Counted from the first letter of the stretch, positions 31,219-38,670 are shown. The stretch is 64,000 nt of DNA from Cellulomonas sp. Root930 (GCA_001429255.1 LMJI01000001.1:1715256-1779255); one strand, 5' to 3'. Translations and numbers: made by a program. Notes: a model not told the origin generated them from the letters alone.

Positions 31219-32336
31219 GCGGCCCGCAGGTCACGTACGCGGCCGCTGGTGTCGACACGGAGGCCGGCGACAAGGCCGTCGAGCTGATGAAGGACGCCGT
31301 CCGCGCCACGCACGGGCCGCAGGTGCTCGGGGGAGTCGGCGGCTTTGCCGGTCTGTACGACGCCAGCGCCCTGCTCACCTACCGCAAGCCGCTGCTGGCC
31401 ACCTCGACCGACGGGGTCGGCACCAAGGTCGCCATCGCGCAGGCCCTCGACATCCACGACACCATCGGGTTCGACCTGGTGGGCATGGTCGTCGACGACA
31501 TCGTCGTGGTCGGCGCCACGCCGCTGTTCATGACCGACTACATCGCGTGCGGCCGGGTGGTGCCCGAGCGCATCGCCGGCATCGTGCGCGGCATCGCGGC
31601 AGCCTGTTCGGTCGCCGGGACCGCCCTCGTGGGCGGCGAGACCGCCGAGCACCCGGGCCTGCTGGGTCCCGACGAGTACGACGTGGCCGGTGCCGCGACC
31701 GGCGTGGTCGAGGCCGACCGGCTGCTGGGCCCCGAGCGGGTGCGTGCCGGTGACGTGCTGCTGGCGCTCGGTTCGAGCGGGCTGCACTCCAACGGGTACT
31801 CGCTGGTCCGCAAGGTGGTGTCGGTGGCCGGCTGGGCGCTGGACCGCCACGTGGACGAGCTGGGCCGCACGCTCGGCGAGGAGCTCCTGGAGCCCACCCG
31901 CGTCTACGCGAGCGACTGCCTGGCGCTGGTGGAGCGGGCCGGCGTCGACGGGCTGCACGCGTACAGCCACGTGACCGGCGGGGGGCTCGCGTCGAACGTC
32001 GCGCGCGTGCTGCCGCAGGGTCTGGTGGCGGACATCGACCGCGGCGGCTGGACGCTGCCGCCGGTGTTCTCCCTGGTGCAGCGTCTGGGTCAGGTGCCGT
32101 GGACCGACCTCGAGGGCACGCTCAACCTGGGCGTGGGCATGGTGGCGATCGTGGCCGCCGACTCCGTGGCCGGGGTGCTCGCGCACGCGGCCGAGCTGGG
32201 CCTGCCCGCGTGGGAGCTGGGCACCGTGCGGCACACCGACCCGAGCACCGACGTGGTGGGCGCCCCGGGGTTCGTCGCGGGCACCAAGGGTGTCCACGGG
32301 GGAGCCGTCCAGCTCACCGGCGCGTACCGGGTCTGA
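31215..32336 (+). CDS. purM: Phosphoribosylformylglycinamidine cyclo-ligase
   Basis: 373 aa AIR synthetase, which closes the imidazole ring from FGAM with ATP. Motifs: TYAAAGVDTEAGDKAV at the start, TSTDGVGTKVAIA near 70, VVDDIVVVGATPLFMTDYIA, GGETAEHPG near 140, SSGLHSNGYSLVR, and TGGGLASNVARVLP. GTG start overlapping purF by 4 bp, so the two are translationally coupled. Followed by a long terminator hairpin. Confidence 0.96.
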   Translation: MSGPQVTYAAAGVDTEAGDKAVELMKDAVRATHGPQVLGGVGGFAGLYDASALLTYRKPLLATSTDGVGTKVAIAQALDIHDTIGFDLVGMVVDDIVVVGATPLFMTDYIACGRVVPERIAGIVRGIAAACSVAGTALVGGETAEHPGLLGPDEYDVAGAATGVVEADRLLGPERVRAGDVLLALGSSGLHSNGYSLVRKVVSVAGWALDRHVDELGRTLGEELLEPTRVYASDCLALVERAGVDGLHAYSHVTGGGLASNVARVLPQGLVADIDRGGWTLPPVFSLVQRLGQVPWTDLEGTLNLGVGMVAIVAADSVAGVLAHAAELGLPAWELGTVRHTDPSTDVVGAPGFVAGTKGVHGGAVQLTGAYRV

Positions 32337-32347
32337 CCGCACGCGTG

Positions 32348-32395
32348 CGCACACGCGCTCGCACCACCCCGAGGGATGGTGCGAGCGCGTGTGCG
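32348..32395. terminator. Bidirectional terminator between purM and DUF3073 gene
   Basis: GCACACGCGCTCGCACCA (32349-32366) and TGGTGCGAGCGCGTGTGC (32377-32394) pair perfectly over 18 bp, plus one further C-G pair outside, with a 10-nt loop. One of the longest perfect stems in the window. Confidence 0.8.
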
Positions 32396-32427
32396 TGCCT
32401 ACGCCTCAGCGCAGGTGGCGAGAACAA

Positions 32428-32640
32428 TCAGCGATCGTCGTCCGACCAGCGTCGGTAGTCGTCGCTGTCGTCGTCAGTGTCCGTCTCCACAGCCGCGCGA
32501 GGGCGGTTGTCGGTGACGACATCGTTGTGGCCGTGCGACGTGAGCTCCTGCTCGAGAGCTCGGTAGTTGGTATCCGGGCTGAAGTACTTCAGCTCCCGGG
32601 CCACCTTCGTCTGCTTAGCCTTCTGACGGCCGCGCCCCAT
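32428..32640 (-). CDS. DUF3073 family small protein
   Basis: 70 aa, very hydrophilic. The opening MGRGRQKAKQTKVARELKYFSPDTNY is the invariant DUF3073 signature of actinobacteria; the rest is acidic and likely disordered (DTDDDSDDY). Function unknown. ATG behind GAGGGGG. A SigR-like promoter lies about 90 bp upstream (32727-32752). Confidence 0.85.
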   Translation of the reverse strand: MGRGRQKAKQTKVARELKYFSPDTNYRALEQELTSHGHNDVVTDNRPRAAVETDTDDDSDDYRRWSDDDR

Positions 32641-32726
32641 GGCATCGACCCCCTCTTACGTGGATGCGGGGCGGCTCCGTGCTGACACGTGCGGCCCCGG
32701 GGTGCTGAATCGTCTCTTCGTGGGGC

Positions 32727-32752
32727 AACGGTACATGCTCGTTCGGTATTCC
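32727..32752 (-). promoter_or_regulatory. SigR/SigH-type ECF promoter for DUF3073 gene
   Basis: Minus strand GGAAT, 18 nt, GTT: exact match to the SigR (Streptomyces) / SigH (mycobacteria) thiol-stress consensus. Transcription would start near 32719, giving a leader of about 80 nt. Confidence 0.5.
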
Positions 32753-32973
32753 GACCACTCGCCTGGCGCGATGCGTGTCACGTCCCCGCCGGCGACGCCG
32801 AGGCGGGCCGGCCGGGGTGAGCCGGACTGGCGTCCAGCGCCCCGTGGACGGTCCAGCGCGTCCCGGCGTGTATGACCGAATGGTCGGGTTTAGGGTGGTG
32901 CCACGGCTCGAGAGTCGCGAAGTATGAGAAGTGTATGAGAGCGGCGTGAAGGTTCGTTACTGGACCGTGTCCG

Positions 32974-32999
32974 GGAACGCGCTATCTGCGGCTTTCGTT
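32974..32999 (+). promoter_or_regulatory. Possible ECF promoter upstream of bldC
   Basis: GGAAC, 18 nt, GTT on the plus strand, one base away from the SigR consensus and similar to SigE-type GGAAC-CGTT. The bldC ATG is about 150 bp downstream. Confidence 0.3.
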
Positions 33000-33157
33000 C
33001 ATGCTAGTGGGGCGATGTCAGGTTTGGGGGTTTCGGCCCGTACCCTTGCCAGATCGAGAACGTTTCACACCCGCAAGACCGCATCACCCGCACCTGAACT
33101 GGCCCGGGCATCGACGACGTCGACGCCGCAGGCCGCACGCTTGCCAGGAGGCAGCAG

Positions 33158-33367
33158 ATGAACGCACACGCCGCAGACTCAGAAGCCCTGCTCACGCCCT
33201 CCGAGGTCGCGACACTGTTTCGGGTCGATCCCAAGACCGTCACCCGCTGGGCGAAGGCCGGGAAGCTGTCCTCGATCCGCACGCTGGGCGGCCACCGCCG
33301 TTACCGCGAGTCCGAGGTGAGGGACCTGCTCAACGGGGTTCCGCAGCAGCGCCTCTCCGACGGCTGA
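33158..33367 (+). CDS. bldC: BldC, MerR-like developmental regulator
   Basis: 69 aa single winged-helix protein. LLTPSEVATLFRVDPKTVTRWAKAGKLSSIRTLGGHRRYRESEVRDLL is almost identical to Streptomyces BldC. BldC binds direct repeats cooperatively as a head-to-tail array and controls entry to development in Streptomyces; the target set in a non-sporulating genus is unknown. ATG with CAGGAGGC. A terminator hairpin follows at 33380-33419. Confidence 0.93.
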   Translation: MNAHAADSEALLTPSEVATLFRVDPKTVTRWAKAGKLSSIRTLGGHRRYRESEVRDLLNGVPQQRLSDG

Positions 33368-33379
33368 ACCACACTCACT

Positions 33380-33419
33380 CGGCCGAGGTCGTCGACCCTG
33401 CTCGACGTGCCCTCGGCCG
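33380..33419 (+). terminator. bldC terminator
   Basis: CGGCCGAGG pairs with CCTCGGCCG, and an inner CGTCGA with TCGACG, loop of 6 nt. Located 12 nt after the bldC stop. Confidence 0.65.
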
Positions 33420-33451
33420 TTGCGCGCCCGCGGCGGCGCGCGCCAGGCATG

Positions 33452-33495
33452 ACGACGACGGCGAGGTCGCGACGTGGCGCCCTCGCCGTCGTCGT
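33452..33495 (-). terminator. Terminator of the DUF3618 operon
   Basis: ACGACGACGGCGAGG (33452-33466) and CCTCGCCGTCGTCGT (33481-33495) pair over 15 bp without mismatch. It ends 4 bp from the stop of the DUF3618 gene. Confidence 0.7.
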
Positions 33496-33498
33496 ACG

Positions 33499-33807
33499 TC
33501 AGCCCCTGCGGCGCCCCGCGATGACGAGTGCCAGCAGGGCCGCAGCGCCGGCCGCGGCGCCGCCGAGGATCGCGAAGGCCTTCTTGCGCGCCGCCGGGTC
33601 GGCATCGCTGTTCTTGGCGTCGCTCCACAGCTGACGCCCTGACTCCACCGCACGGCCCGCCTGAGCGCGGGGATCGAGCCGAGCCACGAGCTCGTCGACG
33701 TTCGACGCCAGCTGCGCGCGCGTGAGCGCGAGCTCGGCCTCCAGCGCCTCCATCTCGGGGGTGGTGAACGGCTTGGGTGCGTCCTTGGGCTTCGACTCGT
33801 CGCTCAT
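33499..33807 (-). CDS. DUF3618 family membrane-anchored protein
   Basis: 102 aa. ALEAELALTRAQLASNVDELVARLDPR is the DUF3618 motif, followed by an amphipathic linker and one C-terminal transmembrane helix (residues 78-97, AILGGAAAGAAALLALVIAG) and a RRRG tail. Found across actinobacteria next to phage-holin-like membrane proteins. Overlaps the upstream gene by ATGA, so it is the last gene of a small operon. Function unknown. Confidence 0.8.
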   Translation of the reverse strand: MSDESKPKDAPKPFTTPEMEALEAELALTRAQLASNVDELVARLDPRAQAGRAVESGRQLWSDAKNSDADPAARKKAFAILGGAAAGAAALLALVIAGRRRG

Positions 33808-34214
33808 GCCGAGAACCCTGCCTTCAGCGTCGCGATGTCCTCGTGGACGCCCTCGATCGCCTTGGCCGGGGTGGGGGGTGACCCGGCCTTGATGCGGTTG
33901 ATCCCGATGAGGACCAGCACGGCGATCACGATCAGCAGCAGGACGCACACGATGAGCGCGGCCAGCCAGAGGTCGACCCAGAGGTTCAGGACGATGATCG
34001 CCAGCGCGATCCCGGCGCCGAGCAGGTACAGGGCGAGCACCCCGCCCACGGCGACGAGCGCGGCGCCGATCCCGAGCTGCTGCGCGCGCCCGGTGAGCTC
34101 GGCCTTGGCGAGGTCGATCTCCGCGCGCACGAGTCGCGCGGCCTGCTCGCTGATCTCGGACACCAACTGGCCGAGCGACTTCTCGTCGCCCGGCGGTCCC
34201 GACTGGGTGGTCAT
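33804..34214 (-). CDS. Phage-holin-superfamily (PF07332-like) membrane protein
   Basis: 136 aa. An N-terminal helix, SLGQLVSEISEQAARLVRAEIDLAKAEL, is followed by two transmembrane segments (about 46-70 and 80-103) and a short cytoplasmic tail. This is the putative actinobacterial holin-X / holin_3_6 pattern. Despite the name, such proteins are chromosomal and usually sit with DUF3618; no lysis or phage gene is nearby. ATG at 34214 chosen because the conserved helix begins about a dozen residues later. Confidence 0.75.
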   Translation of the reverse strand: MTTQSGPPGDEKSLGQLVSEISEQAARLVRAEIDLAKAELTGRAQQLGIGAALVAVGGVLALYLLGAGIALAIIVLNLWVDLWLAALIVCVLLLIVIAVLVLIGINRIKAGSPPTPAKAIEGVHEDIATLKAGFSA

Positions 34215-34310
34215 GGGGCACGGCCTCTCGTCTGCACATCCGTTGAGCACCCAGTCTGGTGGTCGGCGAACCGCCACGCGAGAGGAAGGGCCCTGATCAA
34301 CCAGGGAAAC

Positions 34311-34751
34311 TCAGTCCGCCCAGGGGTGAACCTGCTCCTCGGCGGGGTGTGCCGGCTCGTGCAGGCGGACGACAGAGACGGCCGGGCCCGGGGGCAGCCG
34401 GCGCTTCGCCCAGGCCGCGACGCCCGTGCCGATGAGCAGCAGGGCCAGACCGACGAGCAGCGCGGCGAGCCAGGCGTCGACCGCGTGCGCGAGGCCGAGC
34501 ACCGCGGCGGTGATCAGCAGGGCGAGCCCGAAGAAGGCCAGCAGGGTGGCGACGGCGAACCCCACGGCCGCGGGACGGACCTCGATCGCGCGGGCGCGGA
34601 CGCTGCGGGTGACCGCGTCGATCTCCACCTGGATGCTCTCGCGCACGTGGTCCTCGACCTGCGCGAACTTCTCGCGCGCCCGGTCCGCCAAGGGCTCGGA
34701 GAAGCGGTCGAAGAAGCTGCGCGGTCGATCGGCGCCAGGGGTGCTGGCCAT
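34311..34751 (-). CDS. Holin-like two-helix membrane protein
   Basis: 146 aa. Residues 14-55 form a charged helix (DRFSEPLADRAREKFAQVEDH), then two hydrophobic segments at about 62-88 and 90-112, and a cytoplasmic tail. Similar layout to the next gene, so the pair may be paralogous or form a complex. Gap of 96 bp to the next gene, with no terminator, so the three are likely one unit. AGGAGGA precedes the ATG. Confidence 0.65.
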   Translation of the reverse strand: MASTPGADRPRSFFDRFSEPLADRAREKFAQVEDHVRESIQVEIDAVTRSVRARAIEVRPAAVGFAVATLLAFFGLALLITAAVLGLAHAVDAWLAALLVGLALLLIGTGVAAWAKRRLPPGPAVSVVRLHEPAHPAEEQVHPWAD

Positions 34752-34831
34752 GAGGTCCTCCTCGTACGGCGTGCGGTGGCCCCAGCGTAGGAGCAGAACG
34801 CCTGGTGGCAGAGTTGCCGCGCTCACGACGA

Positions 34832-34861
34832 AGCCCCGCTCCGGGTGATCCGGGCGGGGCT
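34832..34861 (-). terminator. Terminator of the tRNA cluster
   Basis: AGCCCCGC and GCGGGGCT, with inner CCGG/CCGG pairing and a one-base bulge, just downstream of tRNA-Phe. Confidence 0.7.
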
Positions 34862-34868
34862 CCTGATG

Positions 34869-34941
34869 TGGCCACTGGCAGGGTCGAACTGCCGACCTTT
34901 CGATTTTCAGTCGAACGCTCTACCAACTGAGCTAAGTGGCC
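34869..34941 (-). tRNA. tRNA-Phe (GAA)
   Basis: 73 nt. Acceptor GGCCACT/AGTGGCC, D-arm with AGCTCAGTTGGTAGAGC, anticodon loop CTGAAAA giving GAA, T-arm GTTCGACCC. CCA is not encoded. Last of three tRNAs read on the minus strand. Confidence 0.96.
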
Positions 34942-34997
34942 AAAACGACGCGGCCCGGTCTCTGCTCATCACAGAACTGCTGACCGGGCGTATCGAG

Positions 34998-35071
34998 CGA
35001 CCCCGACGGGACTTGAACCCGCGACCTCCGCCGTGACAGGGCGGCGCGCTAACCAACTGCGCTACGGGGCC
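34998..35071 (-). tRNA. tRNA-Asp (GTC)
   Basis: 74 nt. Acceptor GGCCCCG/CGGGGTC with one G-U, D-loop AGCGCAGTTGGTTAGCGC, anticodon loop CTGTCAC giving GTC, T-arm GGGTTCAAGTCCC. CCA not encoded. Confidence 0.95.
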
Positions 35072-35109
35072 TTGAACTGCTGCAAGGCCTGTACTGCTGA
35101 TCCTGCTCG

Positions 35110-35182
35110 TACCCCCAACGGGATTCGAACCCGTGCTACCGCCGTGAAAGGGCGGGGTCCTAGGCCGCTAGACGATGGGGGC
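35110..35182 (-). tRNA. tRNA-Glu (TTC)
   Basis: 73 nt. Acceptor GCCCCCA/TGGGGGT with a terminal G-U, anticodon loop CTTTCAC giving TTC, T-arm GGGTTCGAATCCC. First of the Glu-Asp-Phe cluster, a common actinobacterial group. Confidence 0.95.
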
Positions 35183-35307
35183 TTGTCCAACCCCTGACGT
35201 CGAGGCGCCGGATGACCGGTGATGAGCATACGGGGTGATCGGCCGTAACTCCAAAGCGGTTGCCGGTGGCCCCCGTCACGTGGCGCCGACCAGGCAGGAT
35301 GGTGCCC

Positions 35308-35661
35308 ATGGTCGACATGACGCTCGCCGAGTTCGAGGACGCGGTCCGCGACGCGCTCGACGAGATCCCCGACGAGCTGGCGGCCATGATGGACAACGTC
35401 GTCGTGCTGGTGGAGGACGAGGCTCCCGAGGGCGAGGTCGAGCTGCTCGGCCTGTACGAGGGGACCCCGCTGACCGAGCGCGGCGAGTTCTGGGCCGCCG
35501 GGTCGCTGCCCGACCGGATCACCATCTTCCGGCTCCCCACCCTGGCCATCTGCGACGACCGCGCGGACGTGGTCGAGGAGGTCGCCGTCACCGTCGTGCA
35601 CGAGATCGCCCACCACTTCGGCATCGACGACGACCGCCTGCACGAGCTGGGCTGGGACTGA
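35308..35661 (+). CDS. Minimal zinc metallopeptidase family protein (PF06262/DUF1025)
   Basis: 117 aa. The conserved HEIAHHFGIDDDRLHELG near residue 99 is a HExxH zinc site with a third ligand Asp, typical of the small zincin family PF06262. An acidic N-terminus precedes it. Structures of relatives resemble a minimal metzincin core, with unclear peptidase activity. The ATG at 35308 is one of three close Met codons; CAGGAT 7 nt upstream could be a -10 for a leaderless start or part of a ribosome site. The CDF gene follows after 4 bp. Confidence 0.85.
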   Translation: MVDMTLAEFEDAVRDALDEIPDELAAMMDNVVVLVEDEAPEGEVELLGLYEGTPLTERGEFWAAGSLPDRITIFRLPTLAICDDRADVVEEVAVTVVHEIAHHFGIDDDRLHELGWD

Positions 35662-35665
35662 CCCA

Positions 35666-36577
35666 GTGGGACACGACCACGGGCACGGGACGGCGGCACA
35701 GGCGCACCGGGGGCGGCTCCTGGCCGTGCTGGTCCTCACGCTCGTCGTGCTGGTGGTCGAGGTGGTCGGCGGGCTCGTCTCCGGGTCGTTCGCCCTGATC
35801 GCCGACGCCGGGCACATGCTCACCGACGCCGCCGGGGTGGGTCTCGCGCTCGGCGCCACCGCGCTCGCCGCCCGGCCCGCCACGGCCGCGCGCACGTTCG
35901 GCTGGCAGCGCGCGGAGATCCTCGCGGCGCTGATCAACGGGCTGGTCATCGCGGCCGTCGGGGTCGGGGTGATCGTCGGCGGTATCGCGCGGATCCTGAC
36001 GCCCGGCGAGGTCGAGGCCGGGCTCATGCTCGCCGTGGCCGTCGTCGGTCTCGCCGCCAACGGGGTCGGCCTGGCCCTGCTGCGCCGCGGGCAGGAGGAG
36101 TCGCTCACGGTCCGCGGCGCCTACCTCGAGGTGCTGGGGGACCTGCTGGGATCCGCGGCCGTGGTCGTCGCGGCGGTGGTCGTGCTGGCCACCGGGTTCC
36201 TGCGGGCCGACGGCATCGTCTCCGTGCTGATCGGCCTGATGATCGTGCCGCGCGCCGTCGGCCTGCTGCGCGAGGTGGGGACCGTGCTGCTCGAGGCCAC
36301 GCCCCGCGGGGTGGACCTGGACGCGATCCGGTCGCACATCTGCGGCGTCCCGGGCGTGCTCGGCGTGCACGACCTGCACGCGTGGACCATCACGTCCGGC
36401 GTGCCGGTGCTCTCGGCACACGTCGAGGTGCCCGACGACCTCCTGTCCCGGGGCGAGGCCGGCCGCGTGCTCGACGACCTGCGGCACTGCCTGGCCGGCC
36501 ACTTCGACGTCGACCACTGCACGTTCCAGCTGGAACCGCCGTCCACCACGGGCCGCGAGCACCACGCGCACGCCTGA
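35666..36577 (+). CDS. Cation diffusion facilitator (CzcD-like) transporter
   Basis: 303 aa. MGHDHGHGTAAQAH is a His-rich N-terminal metal-binding tail. Six transmembrane helices follow, with the zinc-site motif ADAGHMLTDAAG in TM2 (HxxxD) and a partner site in TM5, then a cytoplasmic ferredoxin-like domain from about residue 210 (HDLHAWTITSG). It should export Zn2+, Co2+ or Cd2+ against H+. GTG start 4 bp after the metallopeptidase stop, so the two are co-transcribed. Confidence 0.92.
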   Translation: MGHDHGHGTAAQAHRGRLLAVLVLTLVVLVVEVVGGLVSGSFALIADAGHMLTDAAGVGLALGATALAARPATAARTFGWQRAEILAALINGLVIAAVGVGVIVGGIARILTPGEVEAGLMLAVAVVGLAANGVGLALLRRGQEESLTVRGAYLEVLGDLLGSAAVVVAAVVVLATGFLRADGIVSVLIGLMIVPRAVGLLREVGTVLLEATPRGVDLDAIRSHICGVPGVLGVHDLHAWTITSGVPVLSAHVEVPDDLLSRGEAGRVLDDLRHCLAGHFDVDHCTFQLEPPSTTGREHHAHA

Positions 36578-36588
36578 CCCTCGCCGTG

Positions 36589-36640
36589 CGTCCGCACTCC
36601 GGCGGGCTCCCAGGCGCACGTGTGCGGACGTGGGGCGGGC
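36589..36640 (+). terminator. Possible terminator after the CDF gene
   Basis: CGTCCGCAC (36589-36597) can pair with GTGCGGACG further down in the gap, with a long loop. The arm sequence CGTCCG resembles the outer arm of the repeats at 37582-37688. Weak. Confidence 0.35.
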
Positions 36641-36647
36641 GGGACCA

Positions 36648-36653
36648 TAGGGT
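36648..36653 (+). promoter_or_regulatory. -10-like hexamer, leaderless start of LLM oxidoreductase
   Basis: TAGGGT followed by 6 nt (CGGCGC) and the ATG at 36660. No Shine-Dalgarno sequence is present. Confidence 0.5.
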
Positions 36654-36659
36654 CGGCGC

Positions 36660-37571
36660 ATGGTTGCTGTGGGGATCGTGCTGCTGCCGCAGGAGCGGTG
36701 GGCGTCGGCTCGCCGGAAGTGGGAGCTGGCCGAGGAGTGGGGCTTCGACCACGCGTGGACGTACGACCACCTGGCCTGGCGCACGCTCGTCGACCAGCCG
36801 TGGTTCGCCACCGTGCCGCTGCTGGCCGCGGCCGCCGCCGTCACCGAGCGGATCGGGCTGGGCACCTGGGTGGCGTCGCCGAACTTCCGGCACCCCGTCC
36901 CGTTCGCCAAGGACGTCATGGGTCTCGACGACGTCAGCAGCGGTCGGTTCCTGCTCGGCCTGGGGGCGGGCGGTGAGGGGTTCGACGCCTCCGTCACCGG
37001 CGACCCGCCGACGCGCGGCGAGCGGACGCGGCGGTTCGAGGAGTTCGTCGGGCTGCTCGACTCGCTGCTGACCCGGCCGGTGACCTCGCACCAGGGCGTG
37101 TTCTACCGGGCCGACGAGGCGCGGATGATCCCCGGCACGATCGCGCAGCCGCGCACGCCGTTCGTCGTCGCCGCCAACGGCCCCCGGACCATGACGCTGG
37201 CCGCGCGGTACGGGCAGGGGTGGGCCACCTACGGTCCCGCGTACGCGACCGAGGACGTCCCCACCGAGGCGACCGCCGCGCAGGAGCAGTGGTGGACGGG
37301 GCTGGCGACGATGCTCGAGCAGGTGGAGGCGATCGAGGCGGAGCACCGGCCCGCCGGAGCGCCCCCGCTGCGCCGGTACCTCAGCCTGGACGGGGCGCCG
37401 ATCTTCTCGATGACCTCGCTGGACGTGGTGACCGAGGGCATCGAGCGTGCGGCGGCGCTGGGGTTCAGCGACGTGGTGATCCACTGGCCGCGCGAGGAGG
37501 GGATCTACGCCGGCGACGAGTCGGTCCTGGAGGCCCTGGTCGACCAGCTCCCGAGGCTGCAGGCGCTCTAG
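36660..37571 (+). CDS. LLM-class flavin-dependent oxidoreductase
   Basis: 303 aa luciferase-like TIM barrel. SPNFRHPVPFAKDVMGLDDVSSGRFLLGLGAGG near residues 80-110 and FVVAANGPRTMTLAARYGQGWATYG near 160-185 are typical for FMN- or F420-dependent members (bacterial luciferase, F420 enzymes). The substrate is not predictable. Isolated gene, convergent with galE. Confidence 0.88.
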   Translation: MVAVGIVLLPQERWASARRKWELAEEWGFDHAWTYDHLAWRTLVDQPWFATVPLLAAAAAVTERIGLGTWVASPNFRHPVPFAKDVMGLDDVSSGRFLLGLGAGGEGFDASVTGDPPTRGERTRRFEEFVGLLDSLLTRPVTSHQGVFYRADEARMIPGTIAQPRTPFVVAANGPRTMTLAARYGQGWATYGPAYATEDVPTEATAAQEQWWTGLATMLEQVEAIEAEHRPAGAPPLRRYLSLDGAPIFSMTSLDVVTEGIERAAALGFSDVVIHWPREEGIYAGDESVLEALVDQLPRLQAL

Positions 37572-37581
37572 GCGGGCGCGA

Positions 37582-37623
37582 CGTCCGAGCAACTGGCTGC
37601 CATAGCGCTCACTAGCTCGGACG
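37582..37623. repeat. Intergenic palindromic repeat, copy 1
   Basis: Stem CGTCCGAGC/GCTCGGACG with an imperfect inner stem and the 14-nt loop GCTGCCATAGCGCT. The loop is identical to copy 2. It lies 10 bp after the LLM oxidoreductase stop. Confidence 0.75.
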
Positions 37624-37640
37624 CTGTGCGCCGCAGAGCG

Positions 37641-37688
37641 CAACGTCCGAGCATGTGGCTGCCATAGCGCTCACGTGCTCGGACGTTG
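37641..37688. repeat. Intergenic palindromic repeat, copy 2
   Basis: Stem of 17 bp, CAACGTCCGAGCATGTG pairing with CACGTGCTCGGACGTTG (one G-U), loop GCTGCCATAGCGCT. It is a direct repeat of copy 1 (about 38 of 42 bases alike), 10 bp before the galE stop. Together the copies may act as a strong terminator pair. Confidence 0.75.
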
Positions 37689-37697
37689 TGGGGATGG

Positions 37698-38657
37698 CTA
37701 GTGGGCCTGGCGGGCTTCCCAGGCGCTGGTGACCATGTCCAGCAGGGTGTGGCGCATCTGCCAGCCGAGGTCGCGGGCCGCCAGCTCGCCGGACGCCACG
37801 ATGCGGGCCGGGTCGCCCGGTCGGCGCGGGGCGGTCTCGGGCTCGAACGGGATACCGGTGCCCTCGGCCATCGCGGTCATGATCTGCCGCACCGAGACGC
37901 CGTCGCCGGAGCCCAGGTTGTAGACGGGCTCCAGGGTGCCGCCGCCGGCGAGCACCTGCGCGGCGGCGACGTGGGAGTCGGCCAGGTCCGCGACGTGGAT
38001 GTAGTCGCGGACGCAGGTGCCGTCCGGCGTCGCGTAGTCGGTGCCGTTGATCCGCGGGGTGCGGCCCTCCACCAGGGCGTCCAGCACCAGCGGGAAGAGG
38101 TTGTGCGGGCTGGTGTCGTAGAGGTCCGGCGTGGCGGAGCCGACGACGTTGAAGTACCGCAGCGACGTGTGCCGCAGACCGGCGGCCCGGCCCTGGTCGC
38201 GCAGCAGCCACTCGCCGATGAGCTTGGACTCGCCGTAGGGCGACTCGGGGGTGGTCGGGGTGGCCTCGGTGACCAGGTCCACGTCCGGGGTGCCGTACAC
38301 GGCGGCCGACGACGAGAACACGATCGCGTCGACGCCCTGCGAGGCCATGGCCTCCAGCAGGTGGGCGGTGCCGGTGACGTTCTGGTCGTACGTGTGCAGC
38401 GGGTGGTCGACGGACACGCCGGCGTACTTGAACCCCGCCAGGTGCACGACGCCCACGACCGCGTGCTGGGAGATCGTGTCCGCCACGAGGTCGGTGTCGA
38501 GGATCGACCCTTCCACCAGCGGCACGCCCTCGGGGACGAATGCCCGGTGCCCGCTAGAGAGGTCGTCCAGGACCACCGTGTCCAGCCCGACCTGCCCGAA
38601 CGCCCGCACCACGTGCGACCCGATGTACCCGGCACCCCCGGTGACCAGCCATGTCAT
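37698..38657 (-). CDS. galE: UDP-glucose 4-epimerase
   Basis: 319 aa extended SDR. TGGAGYIGS (NAD site), HLAGFKYAGVSVDHPL, SSSAAVYG and YGESK catalytic Tyr-Lys (residues 144-148), RYFNVVGS, and the UDP-binding DYATPDGTCVRDYIHVADLA near residue 205 are all as in GalE. It interconverts UDP-glucose and UDP-galactose. No gal genes adjacent. TACGCT lies 7 nt before the ATG, so the mRNA is likely leaderless. Confidence 0.92.
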   Translation of the reverse strand: MTWLVTGGAGYIGSHVVRAFGQVGLDTVVLDDLSSGHRAFVPEGVPLVEGSILDTDLVADTISQHAVVGVVHLAGFKYAGVSVDHPLHTYDQNVTGTAHLLEAMASQGVDAIVFSSSAAVYGTPDVDLVTEATPTTPESPYGESKLIGEWLLRDQGRAAGLRHTSLRYFNVVGSATPDLYDTSPHNLFPLVLDALVEGRTPRINGTDYATPDGTCVRDYIHVADLADSHVAAAQVLAGGGTLEPVYNLGSGDGVSVRQIMTAMAEGTGIPFEPETAPRRPGDPARIVASGELAARDLGWQMRHTLLDMVTSAWEARQAH

Positions 38658-38664
38658 GCACCCG

Positions 38665-38670
38665 AGCGTA
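38665..38670 (-). promoter_or_regulatory. -10-like hexamer, leaderless galE
   Basis: TACGCT on the minus strand, then 7 nt and the galE ATG. Confidence 0.45.

Larger units (their letters stand above)
32641..33157. other. Long intergenic region between DUF3073 and bldC
   Basis: 517 bp with no credible gene on either strand. It holds the SigR-like promoter of the DUF3073 gene, a possible second one pointing to bldC, a small hairpin GACC-gaat-GGTC near 32878-32889 and an AT-richer stretch at 32910-33070. A leader of well over 100 nt for bldC seems likely. I recognise no riboswitch in it. Confidence 0.6.

Noticed and set aside
33804..34751. Prophage remnant suggested by the holin-like proteins
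   Set aside because: No integrase, terminase, capsid, endolysin or att repeats nearby, and the tRNAs next to them are intact. The holin name is only a family label.
34869..35182. tRNA cluster as integration site
   Set aside because: No integrase and no repeated tRNA 3' end within the window.
37596..37671. AGCGCT in the two intergenic hairpin loops as LacI operators
   Set aside because: The flanks are not palindromic around AGCGCT, and the site lies between two gene ends with no promoter to control.
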